A DNA stretch of 64,000 nt, from the NCBI RefSeq assembly GCF_026151205.1, contig NC_087082.1, forward strand, positions 18,507,401-18,571,400, written 5' to 3'. Shown one piece after another: positions 37,143-48,149 of this stretch; the first letter of the stretch is position 1; every line of letters starts with the position of its first letter. The notes beneath the pieces were generated by a model. That model saw only the letters and a program-made list of their open reading frames with translations, had not been told where the DNA came from and searched no databases. Both the position numbers and the translations under genes were made by a program. The stretch comes from Bolinopsis microptera (taxonomy: Eukaryota > Ctenophora > Tentaculata > Lobata > Bolinopsidae).

Positions 37143-37302
37143 CAAGTCAGACGTCGCCAACAGTTTCTCTCGTCCAATGAAATCGCTGCATTTTGCAAGT
37201 TAGTATGCATAATTGAATTACATATATTCATATGCGGAGCTTAGCTTACATAATGCAGCGATTTCATTGGACGAGAGCAACTTTTGGCGACGTTTGACTA
37301 CA
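37143..37302. mobile_element. Hairpin (foldback/MITE-like) element
   Basis: A 26-base arm (CTCTCGTCCAATGAAATCGC..., 37167-37192) is perfectly inverted at 37252-37277. Similarity continues outward (ACGTCGCCAAC / GTTTGGCGACGT-like) to about 50 bases per arm. The following 37290-37370 is shared in reverse complement with 26960-27020. No coding capacity. Target duplication not determined. Confidence 0.65.
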
Positions 37303-37479
37303 CATGGCAGCGTTTGATCGAAAACCTGGTTTCAGCTCCCCCTGTGATTAAGGTATTAAGGTTTATGTAAAACCGTTTTGTTCGGCAGCAAAAACATAAA
37401 AACCAAAGCACAAAGTCACGTAAAAATAGTTTGGCTAGCAAATTGTATTTGTAAAAACCTGCGTGTCGCTTAACAGGTG

Positions 37480-38230
37480 ATACTCATAAAATATTTGTTC
37501 CGTTTATATAATATATAATATCCTGTTCCAGGACCGTCGACGAGTACAGTCCAACTCGGCGAGCGTCCTGGTAGTGGTAGGTTTTAAACAAACAATGTGT
37601 CGCGTGACCAGTCATCAGAGACAGCATTAACGAAATCGTTTATAACCAATTGGGCTTTTAAATTGTCCATTGTTAATGGACTAGCCCGTCGCGCGCGCTA
37701 CTTTGTAGCAATTATCGTATATTTACAACGTCGTACTGTTCAGTACTTCATGCTTGATATGAGCGGTACTTATGTTCACAGAGGCGCGCGCTCAATCACA
37801 TATAATGAACGTTCGAGCGCGCGGTTTTTGGAAGCTTTCCATTTAATTAATTATTTAATGTTTAATCATTAATTGGCATCGCAGTGTTGACGGCTTGTAC
37901 TGCGCAAACGACTGAAATTTCCCTGAAAATTATTTTAACGGGTGATACTCGTAAAATATTTGTTCCAACTCGGCGCGCGTCCTGGTAGGTTGTAAACCTA
38001 CAAAAATATTCTGCTCATGAAATTTTGGCTTTAGTAATTAATAAATGTGACATGTAATTTTAAGTTAACAATTAAATTAATTGACGATGTCAATTCATTT
38101 CAGCTCGGCGCGGCACATGCAGTAGCGCATTTCGCCGATCTAGAAAGATCTGCGAGAAGCCTCATTGAGTGCGCGGCGCGGCACAGTAACGCATCGCGAT
38201 ACAACAATTAAATAAATTTTGCGCGCGGTG
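37480..38230. repeat. GC-rich repeat block upstream of the reverse transcriptase
   Basis: Contains two copies of a segment with AAAATATTTGTTCC and CGTCCTGGTAG (about 37485-37590 and 37945-38000), several GCGCGC-rich stretches, and the pieces shared with 26590-26900. The base composition is clearly unlike the AT-rich surroundings. It may be the 5' region of the element carrying the RT. Confidence 0.65.
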
Positions 38231-38301
38231 TGGCGCTTACAGCCGCACCTAAAGATTCCTCAACAATGTGTTACTGTGTTCGCAGCGGGTTGTATATATG
38301 A

Positions 38302-40677
38302 AATCGCAACCCACACAGCAATTTCCTTCGCAATCAGCACTTTCTCAAAAAAAAGGAGTACCGGGCTATTAAGAGCACGAAAAAGGGGAAATATCTGTTC
38401 GAGATGAATCAAAAGATAAACGAAAGTGGTAATGTTAACTGGGCGGCGCTCAAGCAACTGTCCGAACAACACAAAGATGAAGAGCCATTTGACATTTATG
38501 ATCTACTCCTCTTTCATAAATTTTTTAACGACCTTTACAACCGTAAGTGTAGTAAGAATCACCACGCAGATGATGACGTCGTCTCTACTCCCACAACCGA
38601 CGGGCTGCAAAACACTAAAAACTTAGTCGACAGTTTGAATCGAGACTTCATCTTACAGGAGACAAAAGATGCGATCAAGAAACTGAAGAACAACAAGAGT
38701 GTGTCCGATGACCTGATATCAAACGAGATGCTGAAAAACTCCAACGAGCAACTCCAACTTGTTCTAGTTAAGCTTTTTAATGCCTGTCTTCAGTGCGGAA
38801 CCTACCCTTGGAACAACTCTATCACCACTCCACTCCATAAAAAGGGTGACCGTCAGAACCCCGATAACTATCGGGCCATTACCATTGGCAGCTGTCTTGG
38901 CAAGCTATTTTCAAACTTGCTCCTTAAACGGCTGATAGAATTTAGGGAAATAGCTTGTCCCGACCGACCGTATCAACTGGGATTCAGGAGTGGAGCACAA
39001 TGTAATGACCACTTGCTCACCCTGAACACTATCATAGAGAAATATGTCAAAAAAGAGAAGAAGCGACTATTTGCCTGCTTCGTCGATTATCGGAAGGCGT
39101 TTGACAGTGTATGCAGGGATGCACTTCTATTCAAACTGGGCAACATGGGTCTCTCAGGCAATTTCTTCACTTGCATCAGCCACATGTATAACAACTCGTC
39201 AACCCGAGTTAAGCTGATCCAAAAACTCTCCGCTGCTATCGACGTTACCATCGGCACAGAACAAGGGCACCCGATGTCCCCTGAGCTCTTCAAAGTTTAT
39301 ATCCACGAGCTTTCCATCAGACTGGAACAAATCGAAGAGTTGAATGTCCCAATTTTAAACGGCATCAAAGTAAGCCACCTCCTATGGGCTGACGACTTAG
39401 TCCTCCTAGCACTTGACGCGTTCAGCCTACAATCGTTGCTGAATTGCTTGCACGACTATGCAGAAAAATGGGAGTTATCAGTGAACCTTGACAAAACCAG
39501 TGTGATGGTCTTCAATACAAGCTCACGCACACTTAAATGTTCTTATGGCTTTAAACTAGGAAGCCTGGACATTATACCAGTAAAAAGATACTGCTATCTC
39601 GGAATCCAATTCTCTCTGAATGGATCGTTTAAGCAAGCTATCGACGAACTTAGGAAGAAAGCTCTACGCTCATTCTTCTCAATGAGGCGAATTATCAACA
39701 CGAAAGCGCTCACTACCAGCACGATGCTTAAACTCATCGATAGTCTAGTAAAGCCTGTAGCGACCTATGCATGTCCCGTCTGGCTCTCATCAACAAACAT
39801 CGTAAAGGCTATCCTGTCGAAAAAAGAAGAAGTGAGCCTGCCTAAATCTGCAGCTAAAGATCCGCTCGAAACAACTCATCTGAAGATTCTCAAATGGATA
39901 CTAGGCGTTCACAAGAAAGCTAATAACAACTTCTGCTATGGTGACACTGGTAGAACCCCCTGGACAGTTACCGTCATTCCCCAATGTTTAGCTTACTTCC
40001 ATCGGGCATCCCTGGCGGTAGAAGGTAACGTGAACACTCTTTTGCACCACACCTTTCAAGAGCAAAAGCTACTGAATCTAACCTGGTATGATGCGTGGTC
40101 AACTATTGCCAAGATGAGTACAGTCTCCAAGCCGCAGTTATCACCCACCCTAGACGCTTGTGAGTACATACATGAGACATTTGTTGACCATTGGAAGAGA
40201 GATCTCCTCAACCAGCCCAAAATGTCTTTCTACACAGCGGTTAAATTCGAGTTTGGCGAAGAACCCTATTTACAGCTCCCCTGCCGGCTTAAAAGGGTCA
40301 ATATTGCTAAACTCCGATCTAGCAGTCACGATCTTAGGATAGAAAAAGGTCGCTACACCAAAGATCAACTCAACACAGCTCTTAAAACGTGTCGCTTCTG
40401 CTGCTCCTCAGAAACGGATGTCATACGTTTTTTAGAGGAGCTCCCCTTCTTTGAAACTCCTATTCTAGAAACCGAAGACCACGTCCTAACTGAGTGCCCC
40501 TACTACCATCAACTCAGGTCCAACCTCTCTGACAACCTCAAAAGCCTGTTGATGCTAAAAGAATATGGAGCAATAATGAACTCACCCCATATAAAAGAGT
40601 TCGGGAAGTACCTTACAGACTCCTCAAATCTACGTAATCCTCCTAAAACGTCCCTTAACCCTCGCAAACAGATGTAG
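38302..40677 (+). CDS. Non-LTR retrotransposon reverse transcriptase (no endonuclease seen)
   Basis: One uninterrupted frame opens after a stop at 38299; the first ATG is at 38404 (757 residues), but RT-like sequence (KEYRAIKSTKKGKYLFEM) already precedes it. RT motifs are LHKKGDRQNPDNYRAI, YQLGFRSGAQ, FVDYRKAFDSV (motif A), EQGHPMSPELF (motif B), LLWADDLVLLA (motif C, ADD) and VKRYCYLGIQF. The C-terminal part has CRFCC ... EDHVLTECPYY, a Cys/His motif typical of LINE ORF2 tails. The enzyme copies element RNA at a nicked target. Neither an APE nor a restriction-like endonuclease motif is recognised, and no ORF1 lies upstream. An intact frame suggests recent activity or maintenance. An AATAAA-type signal lies near 40970. 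The 5' part may be truncated. Confidence 0.85.
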   Translation, partial: NRNPHSNFLRNQHFLKKKEYRAIKSTKKGKYLFEMNQKINESGNVNWAALKQLSEQHKDEEPFDIYDLLLFHKFFNDLYNRKCSKNHHADDDVVSTPTTDGLQNTKNLVDSLNRDFILQETKDAIKKLKNNKSVSDDLISNEMLKNSNEQLQLVLVKLFNACLQCGTYPWNNSITTPLHKKGDRQNPDNYRAITIGSCLGKLFSNLLLKRLIEFREIACPDRPYQLGFRSGAQCNDHLLTLNTIIEKYVKKEKKRLFACFVDYRKAFDSVCRDALLFKLGNMGLSGNFFTCISHMYNNSSTRVKLIQKLSAAIDVTIGTEQGHPMSPELFKVYIHELSIRLEQIEELNVPILNGIKVSHLLWADDLVLLALDAFSLQSLLNCLHDYAEKWELSVNLDKTSVMVFNTSSRTLKCSYGFKLGSLDIIPVKRYCYLGIQFSLNGSFKQAIDELRKKALRSFFSMRRIINTKALTTSTMLKLIDSLVKPVATYACPVWLSSTNIVKAILSKKEEVSLPKSAAKDPLETTHLKILKWILGVHKKANNNFCYGDTGRTPWTVTVIPQCLAYFHRASLAVEGNVNTLLHHTFQEQKLLNLTWYDAWSTIAKMSTVSKPQLSPTLDACEYIHETFVDHWKRDLLNQPKMSFYTAVKFEFGEEPYLQLPCRLKRVNIAKLRSSSHDLRIEKGRYTKDQLNTALKTCRFCCSSETDVIRFLEELPFFETPILETEDHVLTECPYYHQLRSNLSDNLKSLLMLKEYGAIMNSPHIKEFGKYLTDSSNLRNPPKTSLNPRKQM

Positions 40678-41027
40678 TACTCGAACTTTATTTACTGTAT
40701 TACCTTAAATTATTATAGACGATCTTCTTTTATTTTCGTGAAATTGTAAACGGTTAAATTTTACTATTTTTAAATGATTCAGTTTTGATAATTTTATTTA
40801 TTCATTTATTCATTTATTCATTCTTGTATAGCCAAGACGAGTCCGTTAGTGTTCTCTCTGGTAATTTCATGTTTAATCCTGTTTAATCCTATGGTTGAAC
40901 TTCAAATTTGATTTTTTAAAAATATAACATTATGCATTATATATAATTATATATTAATTGTTTTGTGATAAATAAAAATTTTGACTTTTTAAAATTTTTT
41001 TTGTCTTTCTCACTTGTCTTGGGCCAT

Positions 41028-41200
41028 TTCAAGAAAAAATTTCGAGAAGAAAGCGCCGCACACTACTTCGAAGAAATTTAGACGAGTAACATCTGTGATG
41101 CCTTTATAAAATACGAGCACGCTTAATTAACAATGTTAATTCTTTGCTACTCGGCGTAGCGCATTTCGCCGACCATCGGTCAGAAAACCAGGGCTCATGC
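41028..41200. repeat. GC-rich repeat block downstream of the reverse transcriptase
   Basis: ATTTCGAGAAGAAAGCG and CTTCGAAGAAATTTAGACG match 26824-26885. GTAGCGCATTTCGCCGA matches 38125-38145. It sits just after the RT 3' UTR. From here to 42090 nothing else is recognised. Confidence 0.6.
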
Positions 41201-42092
41201 TGCCGCTGAGCCTTTCTGGGATCTAGCACATCCTGAAGCAGACCAACTTACTTACTTGTACTTGTACTTGAAAAGGTCTCCTCCTAGTCGTTGGAGTGGC
41301 CTGCACCACATAGTAACTCCTTTCTCCGGTATTAGACCTCTCCAGTGAACCCTGTCTGTAGCTTGTTGTTCTGCATCAGTTAAACAAAAATTTCAGTTAA
41401 ACAAAAATTTCAATTTTATGCCATTTATTACAGATTAAACAAGTTTACAATAAATCAATTTCATATTTAACGGAATCCTAATTCAATGTGCAGTATGGTT
41501 GTCACTCTTTAAATAGATTAGATATAGGTTGACGGGGCAAAGGAGTGTGCGTGCTGTTCGCTATTGCTCACACCAAACGGCAACCTAGTAAATGTTTTGT
41601 ATGAACACCGGTCTCCATCACGACACAAAGGATTGTAGAATTTATTGTATAACTATTAGTGCAGTGGAGGTAGCGGTGTGGTGCATTAATAGAGTGACAG
41701 CCTACTGATTTAGAGTTGTTTTTAAGTGAGCATAATGGGTGTATTTTTGGATCTAATGGCAACTTTAAAATTTGTTCTTTTAATCATTTATTAAATATCA
41801 GTTTAAAAATATATAAATCTGGAATCTGTTCACTCTGTGAACCAGTCCTAAAAAAAATTCCAAAAACCCTCCTAAATTAAATATTAAAAACGTCTCAGTA
41901 ATGGAAATAGTCATACAATTAAGAAATTATCCAAATTCTTAATATCTACCTAAGAGAAAAATACCTACCTAAGTCAATTTCTACCTGTAATACACTAAAT
42001 ATTAGGTTAAATACATAGGTGGTGGAGTCAGCACACATTTACCAAAATCAAAATTGTTTAATAGGAGGAGCCTGTGGGCCGAGATCACTGGA

Positions 42093-42695
42093 TTAAATTT
42101 GATGAAGGGGATTGTTTTCAAATGACAGCTGCATTATGTCATAATCGCTTGTGGTCCATGCCGAATCATTATAGGCATGTTGCAGCTTTAGAAGTGCCTT
42201 TTTCAGGCGACTTTTAGCAAGGCTAATCTTGTAGGTGTAGTCAAAGAGCTTAAGTTTAGGTGCAATTGTGTTCCAAAATTTGGTGGATCTTGATATAAAG
42301 TCATTAGATGGGAGTTGTGAAATGATAGTGGTTTCCTTTCTAGAAGATGACTGATAATGCTGTTGCAGTGATGCTGGGCACCTTAGTTTTAGTATTTTAA
42401 AAACTTCCATAAATGTGTGATATGTATATAAATTTTTGAAAGCCAGGATGTTTTGTTGCTTGAAAAGTGGTTTACAGTGCTCTAGTTGGAAGAATGTATG
42501 GTCAAGTGCCTGGCTGTCAAACTCTCTTGTTCTTGCACATGTAAGGAACTTGTTTAGGTATGCCTCTTTATCTATCGAGATGTTATCGGCACCTGTGAAG
42601 ATTGCTGAATCCTCCCGAACACATGACAACCAGTTTTTCCGAGGTCTACCTCTTGACCTTTGTATGTTGTTGCCCACGTTAAGGGGCCTGTTCAT
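42093..42695 (-). pseudogene. LINE ORF2 C-terminal fragment
   Basis: Two hundred codons include FKILKLRCPASLQQHY and STKFWNTIAPKLK, the conserved tail that follows the reverse transcriptase in CR1/Jockey-like LINEs (long helix, then P-SL..Y, then R....FWN.L). The reverse transcriptase itself is missing upstream, so this is the 3' part of a 5'-truncated insertion. It differs in sequence from the tail of the RT at 38-41 kb, so it belongs to another family. Confidence 0.7.
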
Positions 42696-42699
42696 AATT

Positions 42700-43850
42700 A
42701 ATTAAATTTTTAGCTACTTTACATTTATTAATAATAGTTATGCCATAATGGGTAAAGATACAATGTGGAAATGACATTTATCAGGAAAGGAATAAGATTT
42801 GACTTGTTGATCGAGAACAACAATTATTGCTATTAGAGGAGAAAGAGGGATGAAAAGCGGCAGTGCAGTTATAAAAGCAGATTTAGGTATAAATTTACAG
42901 CTAGTGCATTGACTGTCCTTTGGCTACTTTTATTGCAAAGGTTTTTAATAAATGTTCCTAAATTATTAAGGGGTCTTTACATTTTTCATCACTATTGTAT
43001 ACAAAGTACATTGCACTACATGGAAAAATATACAGTAATCATTTCTCCATCAAATTTAAGAGTTATAATTTATCAAATATTAATCATGAATAACAACAAA
43101 ATTAAAAAATTTAATTTATTCGTACTTCTCAGTGAAGTAAAGATTTATAAAATGCAGTTTTGCTAGTACTTAGTTAAGTTTTTCAAAATTGTCCTACCTT
43201 CAAACATCGATTTGGTGCCCCTACCCCCTAAGATGGTATTCGATTTCATATTTATACTCTGCAAGTCTGTTAATGAAATACAAATTATCAAGATTCTACA
43301 ACATCAGAAAACTCAATTGTATTGTTTTACCTCATGATAGGACACATGATTTGTTGGAAGGGAGATCAGAAGAACGAGTTGCTGCTCATTGTTTGAGTAT
43401 GGAGAAGTTTACCAGTGCAGTGTAACCCTGTATACAGAATCGAGGTACTTAACAATTTCCCAAATCCACATAAAAAACTAGCTCAGGAATATTGCTGATT
43501 TTAGCGGTGTTTTACCAAACTATACATTTTTAAAGCTCTGAATGTTATTGTGAAGTGTACTAATCAATTATTTCTTAAATGTACATTGTGCATCCTATTT
43601 GAATTTTGATTCCATTTATTAAAATATTAATATTCAAAAACCCATTCAGATTATCTACACTGATAAGTGATAGGTGTTGACAAACAGAGCTGAGGGAGTC
43701 CAAGTAAGATGCAATAATGATATCATATCGTTAAAATGAATTCTATTGGCGGGTAAGAAATGACTAAGAAGACTGTAAATTAATAGTCTTAAAAGGTAAA
43801 ATAATGATACATTTAATTATTGTCATGTTGTTGTTTTTATGATGTTATGA
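42700..43850. other. AT-rich stretch, no gene seen
   Basis: Only short frames without motifs or splice context are visible; no tandem repeat was found. Confidence 0.5.
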
Positions 43851-43852
43851 AA

Positions 43853-44215
43853 TTATTCAAACATGTGATTGTAATTGTTTGGGCCATTCATCATTTCAAT
43901 AAAGCCAACAGTGATGACTTTATCGGTCATTCCATCCACTTTACGCTCAACACGCTTCATCTTAGAGAAAGCACTACGGAGTTGCACGGGGGCACAGCAC
44001 CTTAATGTAGGTTGGAGAGTCACTAAGTGCTTTGAACAGGTTAAGACTATACTAATAGGTTTATCTGTGCAGTTAGTGTGAAAATACCACTTACATCCAC
44101 TGCATCCAATGCCGAGACCTGATTTAACAAAAATTCCTTTAACTTTTCCATCTACTGATTCAAAATCGACAAATGTACCTTTATTATTATCCTTTAAATA
44201 TCAAATTGATTTATT
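43853..44215 (-). pseudogene. Zinc-finger (PHD-like) coding fragment
   Basis: An open frame of about 120 codons, without an early Met, ends at 43853. It contains KGTFVDFESVDGKVKGIFV, then GCSGCKWYFHTNC (C-x2-C-x3-F-H-x2-C, PHD/RING-like), and a helical tail. The first part is repeated at 44410-44490 and, broken, at 51225-51270, so the exon belongs to a local family. It probably derives from a transposon-encoded protein. Whether it is transcribed cannot be judged. Confidence 0.45.
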
Positions 44216-44219
44216 GTAA

Positions 44220-44400
44220 ACTTGAATACGTAGTTTGTGTCATGTCTGTTAGTATAAAAACACGCTCAACGCCCTTTTTGTCTAGTTTTTTAAACTCCTC
44301 ATCTTGTAAAAGCCTATTTAACATTTGAGAAGAGTTCGCTCCAGGATAGAAGAATACTTTAGCTTTCTGTTTCCTCGAACTTAATAGGGTTCCGGATACA
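44220..44400 (-). pseudogene. SGNH-like (esterase-type) coding fragment
   Basis: The frame contains KAKVFFYPGANSSQMLNRLL, a strongly charged helix (DEEFKKLDKKGVE) and VFILTDMT, ending in a stop before 44220. The order 'K-V-F-PGA..., helix, V-x-I-L' resembles the N-terminal half of SGNH/GDSL-like domains found in invertebrate repeat-encoded proteins, including CR1 ORF1. The catalytic part is not seen. Family assignment is tentative. Confidence 0.35.
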
Positions 44401-44969
44401 TGTATTCTGATTTAACAAAAATTCCTTTAACTTTTCCATCTACTGATTCAAAATCGACAAATGTACCTTTGTTATTGAATACTCCACACGGTTTCTCTGT
44501 TTAAACCAAAAAGGTGGGGGGTTATAAGTAGATTCGCCCACTTGTTTTTCATCCTTATCAAGGTTTTTGGGATTGATTGTGATTATGAATAAATTGATAA
44601 CAATTCGAGATCGATGGTAAATATTTTTTTCAATCTTTAAAAAAAAATATATTTAAGTGCTACTCAGTTCTTCAGATTGAACGTCTGTATATTGACTATG
44701 TAATAACTGTTATGAAAATACTTGAATAGAGCTTCAATTAGATTTTATATCCCATCATCTCTCTAAGGTATGGTATACCTTGACTTCAACACCATCTCTT
44801 ATCTTTGTACAACAGTGTAAGTCGGCCAGGGTCTGATTGATGTTCACCATTACTACAAAGTATTATTATGCTATTATTAAATTGCTTTTCACTCGGCAGG
44901 TTAGTCAGGGTTAAGAGTAATTCTGCTGATCTTGTCCAATAGTGTGCCAGTTTAATCGATATAGACTTG

Positions 44970-45240
44970 TTAACGATAGAGTCCAAAGGCAGTCCTACTG
45001 TGATCTAAAAACATTGTCCAGGATTTTGCGACATCTTCTGCGGCTAACTGCTCTGTCACAAAAATTTTCAGCTTTATGTCTTTCTCTTTCAACACGTACG
45101 CGTATGGATTATTCCGAACTTCAATAAATGATTTCATCTTTACGACACTGTCGTTCACCTGTTTTAACTTTGATCTTTGAAGCTGGTGGTGACTGGTGAA
45201 CGGTTGTTTCATTATTTCCTTCTCTGTCAGCTCAGATTAT
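44970..45240 (-). pseudogene. Transposon-like gene exon C, copy 1
   Basis: The phase-1 acceptor near 45235 opens EKEIMKQPF, then VNDSVVKMKSFIE, VTEQLAAEDVAKSWTMFLD and SRTAFGLYR, then a TAA. Copy 2 has AAA at that position and continues KQVYVDKTVT, so copy 1 carries a nonsense change; a second TAA follows five codons later. The function is unknown. In phase it can follow exon B (46154-46241). Confidence 0.55.
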
Positions 45241-46153
45241 ACTACGGAACGTGTTGGATATTGCTAAGATTTCATGGCTGGTTAAGGTTATTTGTTATAT
45301 CTGGTACAATAGTGATCAAAGAAGTTCTGAAGGCTTGTTTTGTTAGTGGCGTAAAAAACAAACCAGGAGCTCTTACATTATATTCTCTAGGAAACATATT
45401 TTATTGGATTATCCACCGTTTGGTGGCCACCCAAACAAGGCTACTTTTCATATAAGATTTGAGTTATCATGTGGATTGGTGAATAGCAGTAGAACTCATT
45501 GAAACAATATGTTTTTAAGGCTGGGTATGACTGCGAGGCCAAAAAAGAACACTTTCTAGATGTAAAGTGTAAACTTACTACAATTTCAAATACAATTTTG
45601 TCTCCTCACTTTTTCCTTTTTCTCCTTTCTTTATATTTTAGATCTTCTTTACCATTTTAATATATATAATAATTTTCCGCACACGAAGGAAAGTAAAAAT
45701 TGAAACACAAAATTAAAGTTTGAAAAATACAAATTTATGAATGTAAATTAAATCACTCAGAGTCTCTTGATGGTACTTAGAGTTTCTGGGCATTATGAAC
45801 CATCTGTCCGACAGCTGCTTTAGCGCTCAACTGCACAAAGAACACAAAGTATTATTTCAGTTATAAACAACATAAAGTGTCAATTTTTGTTGTCAACGGG
45901 CACAAAGAAGTATTGTTAGCAATTGAGTCCTTTACCCTCATACACAATTTTTCCATTTCCGTGATTAATTCTTGCAATATGTATTTTTTAAATCCCAATA
46001 TACCATGATTTAATTTGGGGTACAAAATCAAAAATGTCTCATAAACAAATCCCATATTTTCTTTCTCACCGTAATTATGTCGAACATAAATATGTCTCTT
46101 AAGGTATTTCTAATGAGTAATGACAGGTAATTTTTTACATAAATTATACTCAC

Positions 46154-46647
46154 CAGCTGCAAAAGCAATTACTCTTGCTGGTAAAATTTTCGTATTGTAC
46201 TGTACTTGTACCATCTGTCCGACAGCTGCTCTACTGTGTAACTGCATAAAGAACATAAAGTATTATTTCAGTTATAAACAACATAAAGTGAATGGGCATG
46301 AAGATAACCATTAAATTATTAGAAACTTTACATAGATACCAACCTTGACATTTCGTCAGGTTGGTATTAACAGGGTAAAAATTTAGGAGAAGTATAAAAG
46401 TAGGACGATTTCAGAGTAAAATGACAACAGGGAAATGATATATAATATTCCAAGCCCAAGTTATTGCCAGTTAAAGGTTGGCACTAATGTATAAATTGTT
46501 ATTAAACCTCTAAAGCATGGAGGACAATTGAAAGCTGTGTAAGTAATTGAAATATTATTTAATACTCACATCTTCTTTGTTCACTATTGAAAGTCCTGTT
46601 GACTTCTTACCCTCCTGACCCCAGTTCACAACAACGAAATTACTCAT
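46154..46647 (-). CDS. Exons A and B of a small-domain (Tudor/chromo-like?) gene
   Basis: Exon A is 46647-46570 (MSNFVVVNWGQEGKKSTGL...NKED, 26 codons) and exon B is 46241-46154 (LHSRAAVGQMVQVQYNTKIL, PARVIAFAAG), joined in phase 0 with GT-AG signals. 'VVV-W...K' followed by 'G-x-V-V-Y-x-x-x-LPA-V' is the pattern of a small beta-barrel at the N-terminus of invertebrate transposon-associated proteins. Further copies are exon B at 46804-46891 and 52600-52690 (donor lost in the latter), and exon A at 47150-47215 (start codon replaced by CCA). The next exon could be exon C at 45.2 kb. Confidence 0.5.
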
Positions 46648-47202
46648 TTCGAAAAGTTAAGTTGGTTAAATATAACTTCAAAAATGTCTCATAAACAAAT
46701 CCCATATTTTCGTTCTCACCGCAATTATGTCGAACATAAATATGTCTCTTAAGGTAGTTCTAATGAGTAATGACAGGTAATTTTTTACATAAATTATACT
46801 CACCAGCTGCAAAAGCAATTACTCTTGCTGGTAAAATTTTCGTATTGTACTGTACTTGTACCATCTGTCCGACAGCTGCTCTACTGTGTAACTGCATAAA
46901 GAACATAAAGTATTATTTCAGTTATAAACAACATAAAGTGAATGCGAGATCTACCATTTACAGGACATTCCTATCAGTCAAAAACGGTTAATAGAGGACT
47001 AGGAATTAAAAATACAATATATAAATAATAAATTGATGAGTATAAAGTATGGTATATTGGTAAAGTGGGTTAAACCATTGAACTGTGGGCATGAAGAGCT
47101 GTGTAAGTAATTTAAATACCATTTAATACTCACATCTTTCTTGTTAACAATTGAAACTCCTATTGACTTCTTCCCTTTGACCCAGTCTACTACAACAAAA
47201 TT

Positions 47203-47237
47203 ACTTGGAAGCTAGACCCTAGAAGTCTAGCTCCCAA
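47203..47237. repeat. Short palindrome at a duplication break
   Basis: CTTGGAAGCTAGAC (47203) pairs with GTCTAGCTCCCAAG with one mismatch around a seven-base loop. It sits exactly where the copy of exon A at 47.15-47.2 kb loses its start codon. It is followed by repeated GACGTCTAGCTGAAG words. Confidence 0.6.
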
Positions 47238-47639
47238 GTTCAGCTGACGTCTAGCTGAAGTCTAGCTGACGAAACAGTCTGTTATCTTAGATCAGTTCTC
47301 TTGCCCCTTTTCTAGAATGTCATTCTTCAAAAACATCTGTTTCTCTTCATCTGTATTTTCTCAGGGGGTTCAGGTATATTCCCTCTAGCTCTTTTTGACA
47401 CTATTATTATTTTGTTAAATGCTGTGTAAATTTAATTCTCATTCTAATAATTCTAATTCTAAATGGACGCGAGATATAAAAATATAAAATGTTTTTTCAG
47501 TTTTAATTCGTCTTCACTACTGCATCGTCACTGATACCTCAATACTACTCTAATACCTACCTTAATACTATACTATACAACGTCTAATTCCTTAGACGCT
47601 TTACTCTGTGACATACCACTGCATTTATTAAATCAAGGA

Positions 47640-47965
47640 AGTCAGATGGCTTCATTTCTATGCATATGCCAGCACGCCTGACACATGAAATGTAATCACT
47701 AAAAGTAAAATCATATATGTTTTTCATCTTCCGGAATTATTTTTCCACCCTAGCGTGGAAGCTGTCAGCAGCCATGAAGGTGTGACCAGCCTCGAAGAAT
47801 TTTAGTGTAACTGTTTTGTTGCCCTCAAGCCCTGATTCTCTCTCTCCCATGAGACACGCCAGGGTCGTCAGCAGTGTCCAGTTCTTATTTTGCCCAGAGC
47901 AGTTGTCCAACCAGATCACAACATTGGGGTACCTCTGAATGTCTGGCATTCTCAAAATTCTGAAA
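47640..47965 (-). pseudogene. DDE-like transposase exon, frameshifted
   Basis: After a good acceptor (about 47956), the frame reads MPDIQRYPNVVIWLDNCSGQ, NKNWTLLTT..., LKFFEAGHTFMAADSFHARV. 'W-DNCSGQNKN' plus 'GHT...D..HA..E' is a signature of a transposase-like family seen in insects and cnidarians. The frame then breaks twice: in an A-run after VEK, and near CATATATGA. Coding similarity continues in other frames (PEDEKH; DFTFSDYISCVRRAG...). I therefore call it a decayed copy. Confidence 0.6.
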
Positions 47966-48149
47966 TAACAACTGTTGAATATTCAATTGGTTTAAATGCA
48001 TGATCTCATTCCAAGCAAATAAATTTATATTGAAGTGGTATTAAAATTAAATTTAAAAATACAAATTTATGAATGTATTAAATCTCTAAGTTGTTCTCAT
48101 CAGAGTCTCTTGATGGTAAGAGTTGAATTGAAATATCATTTATTACTCG

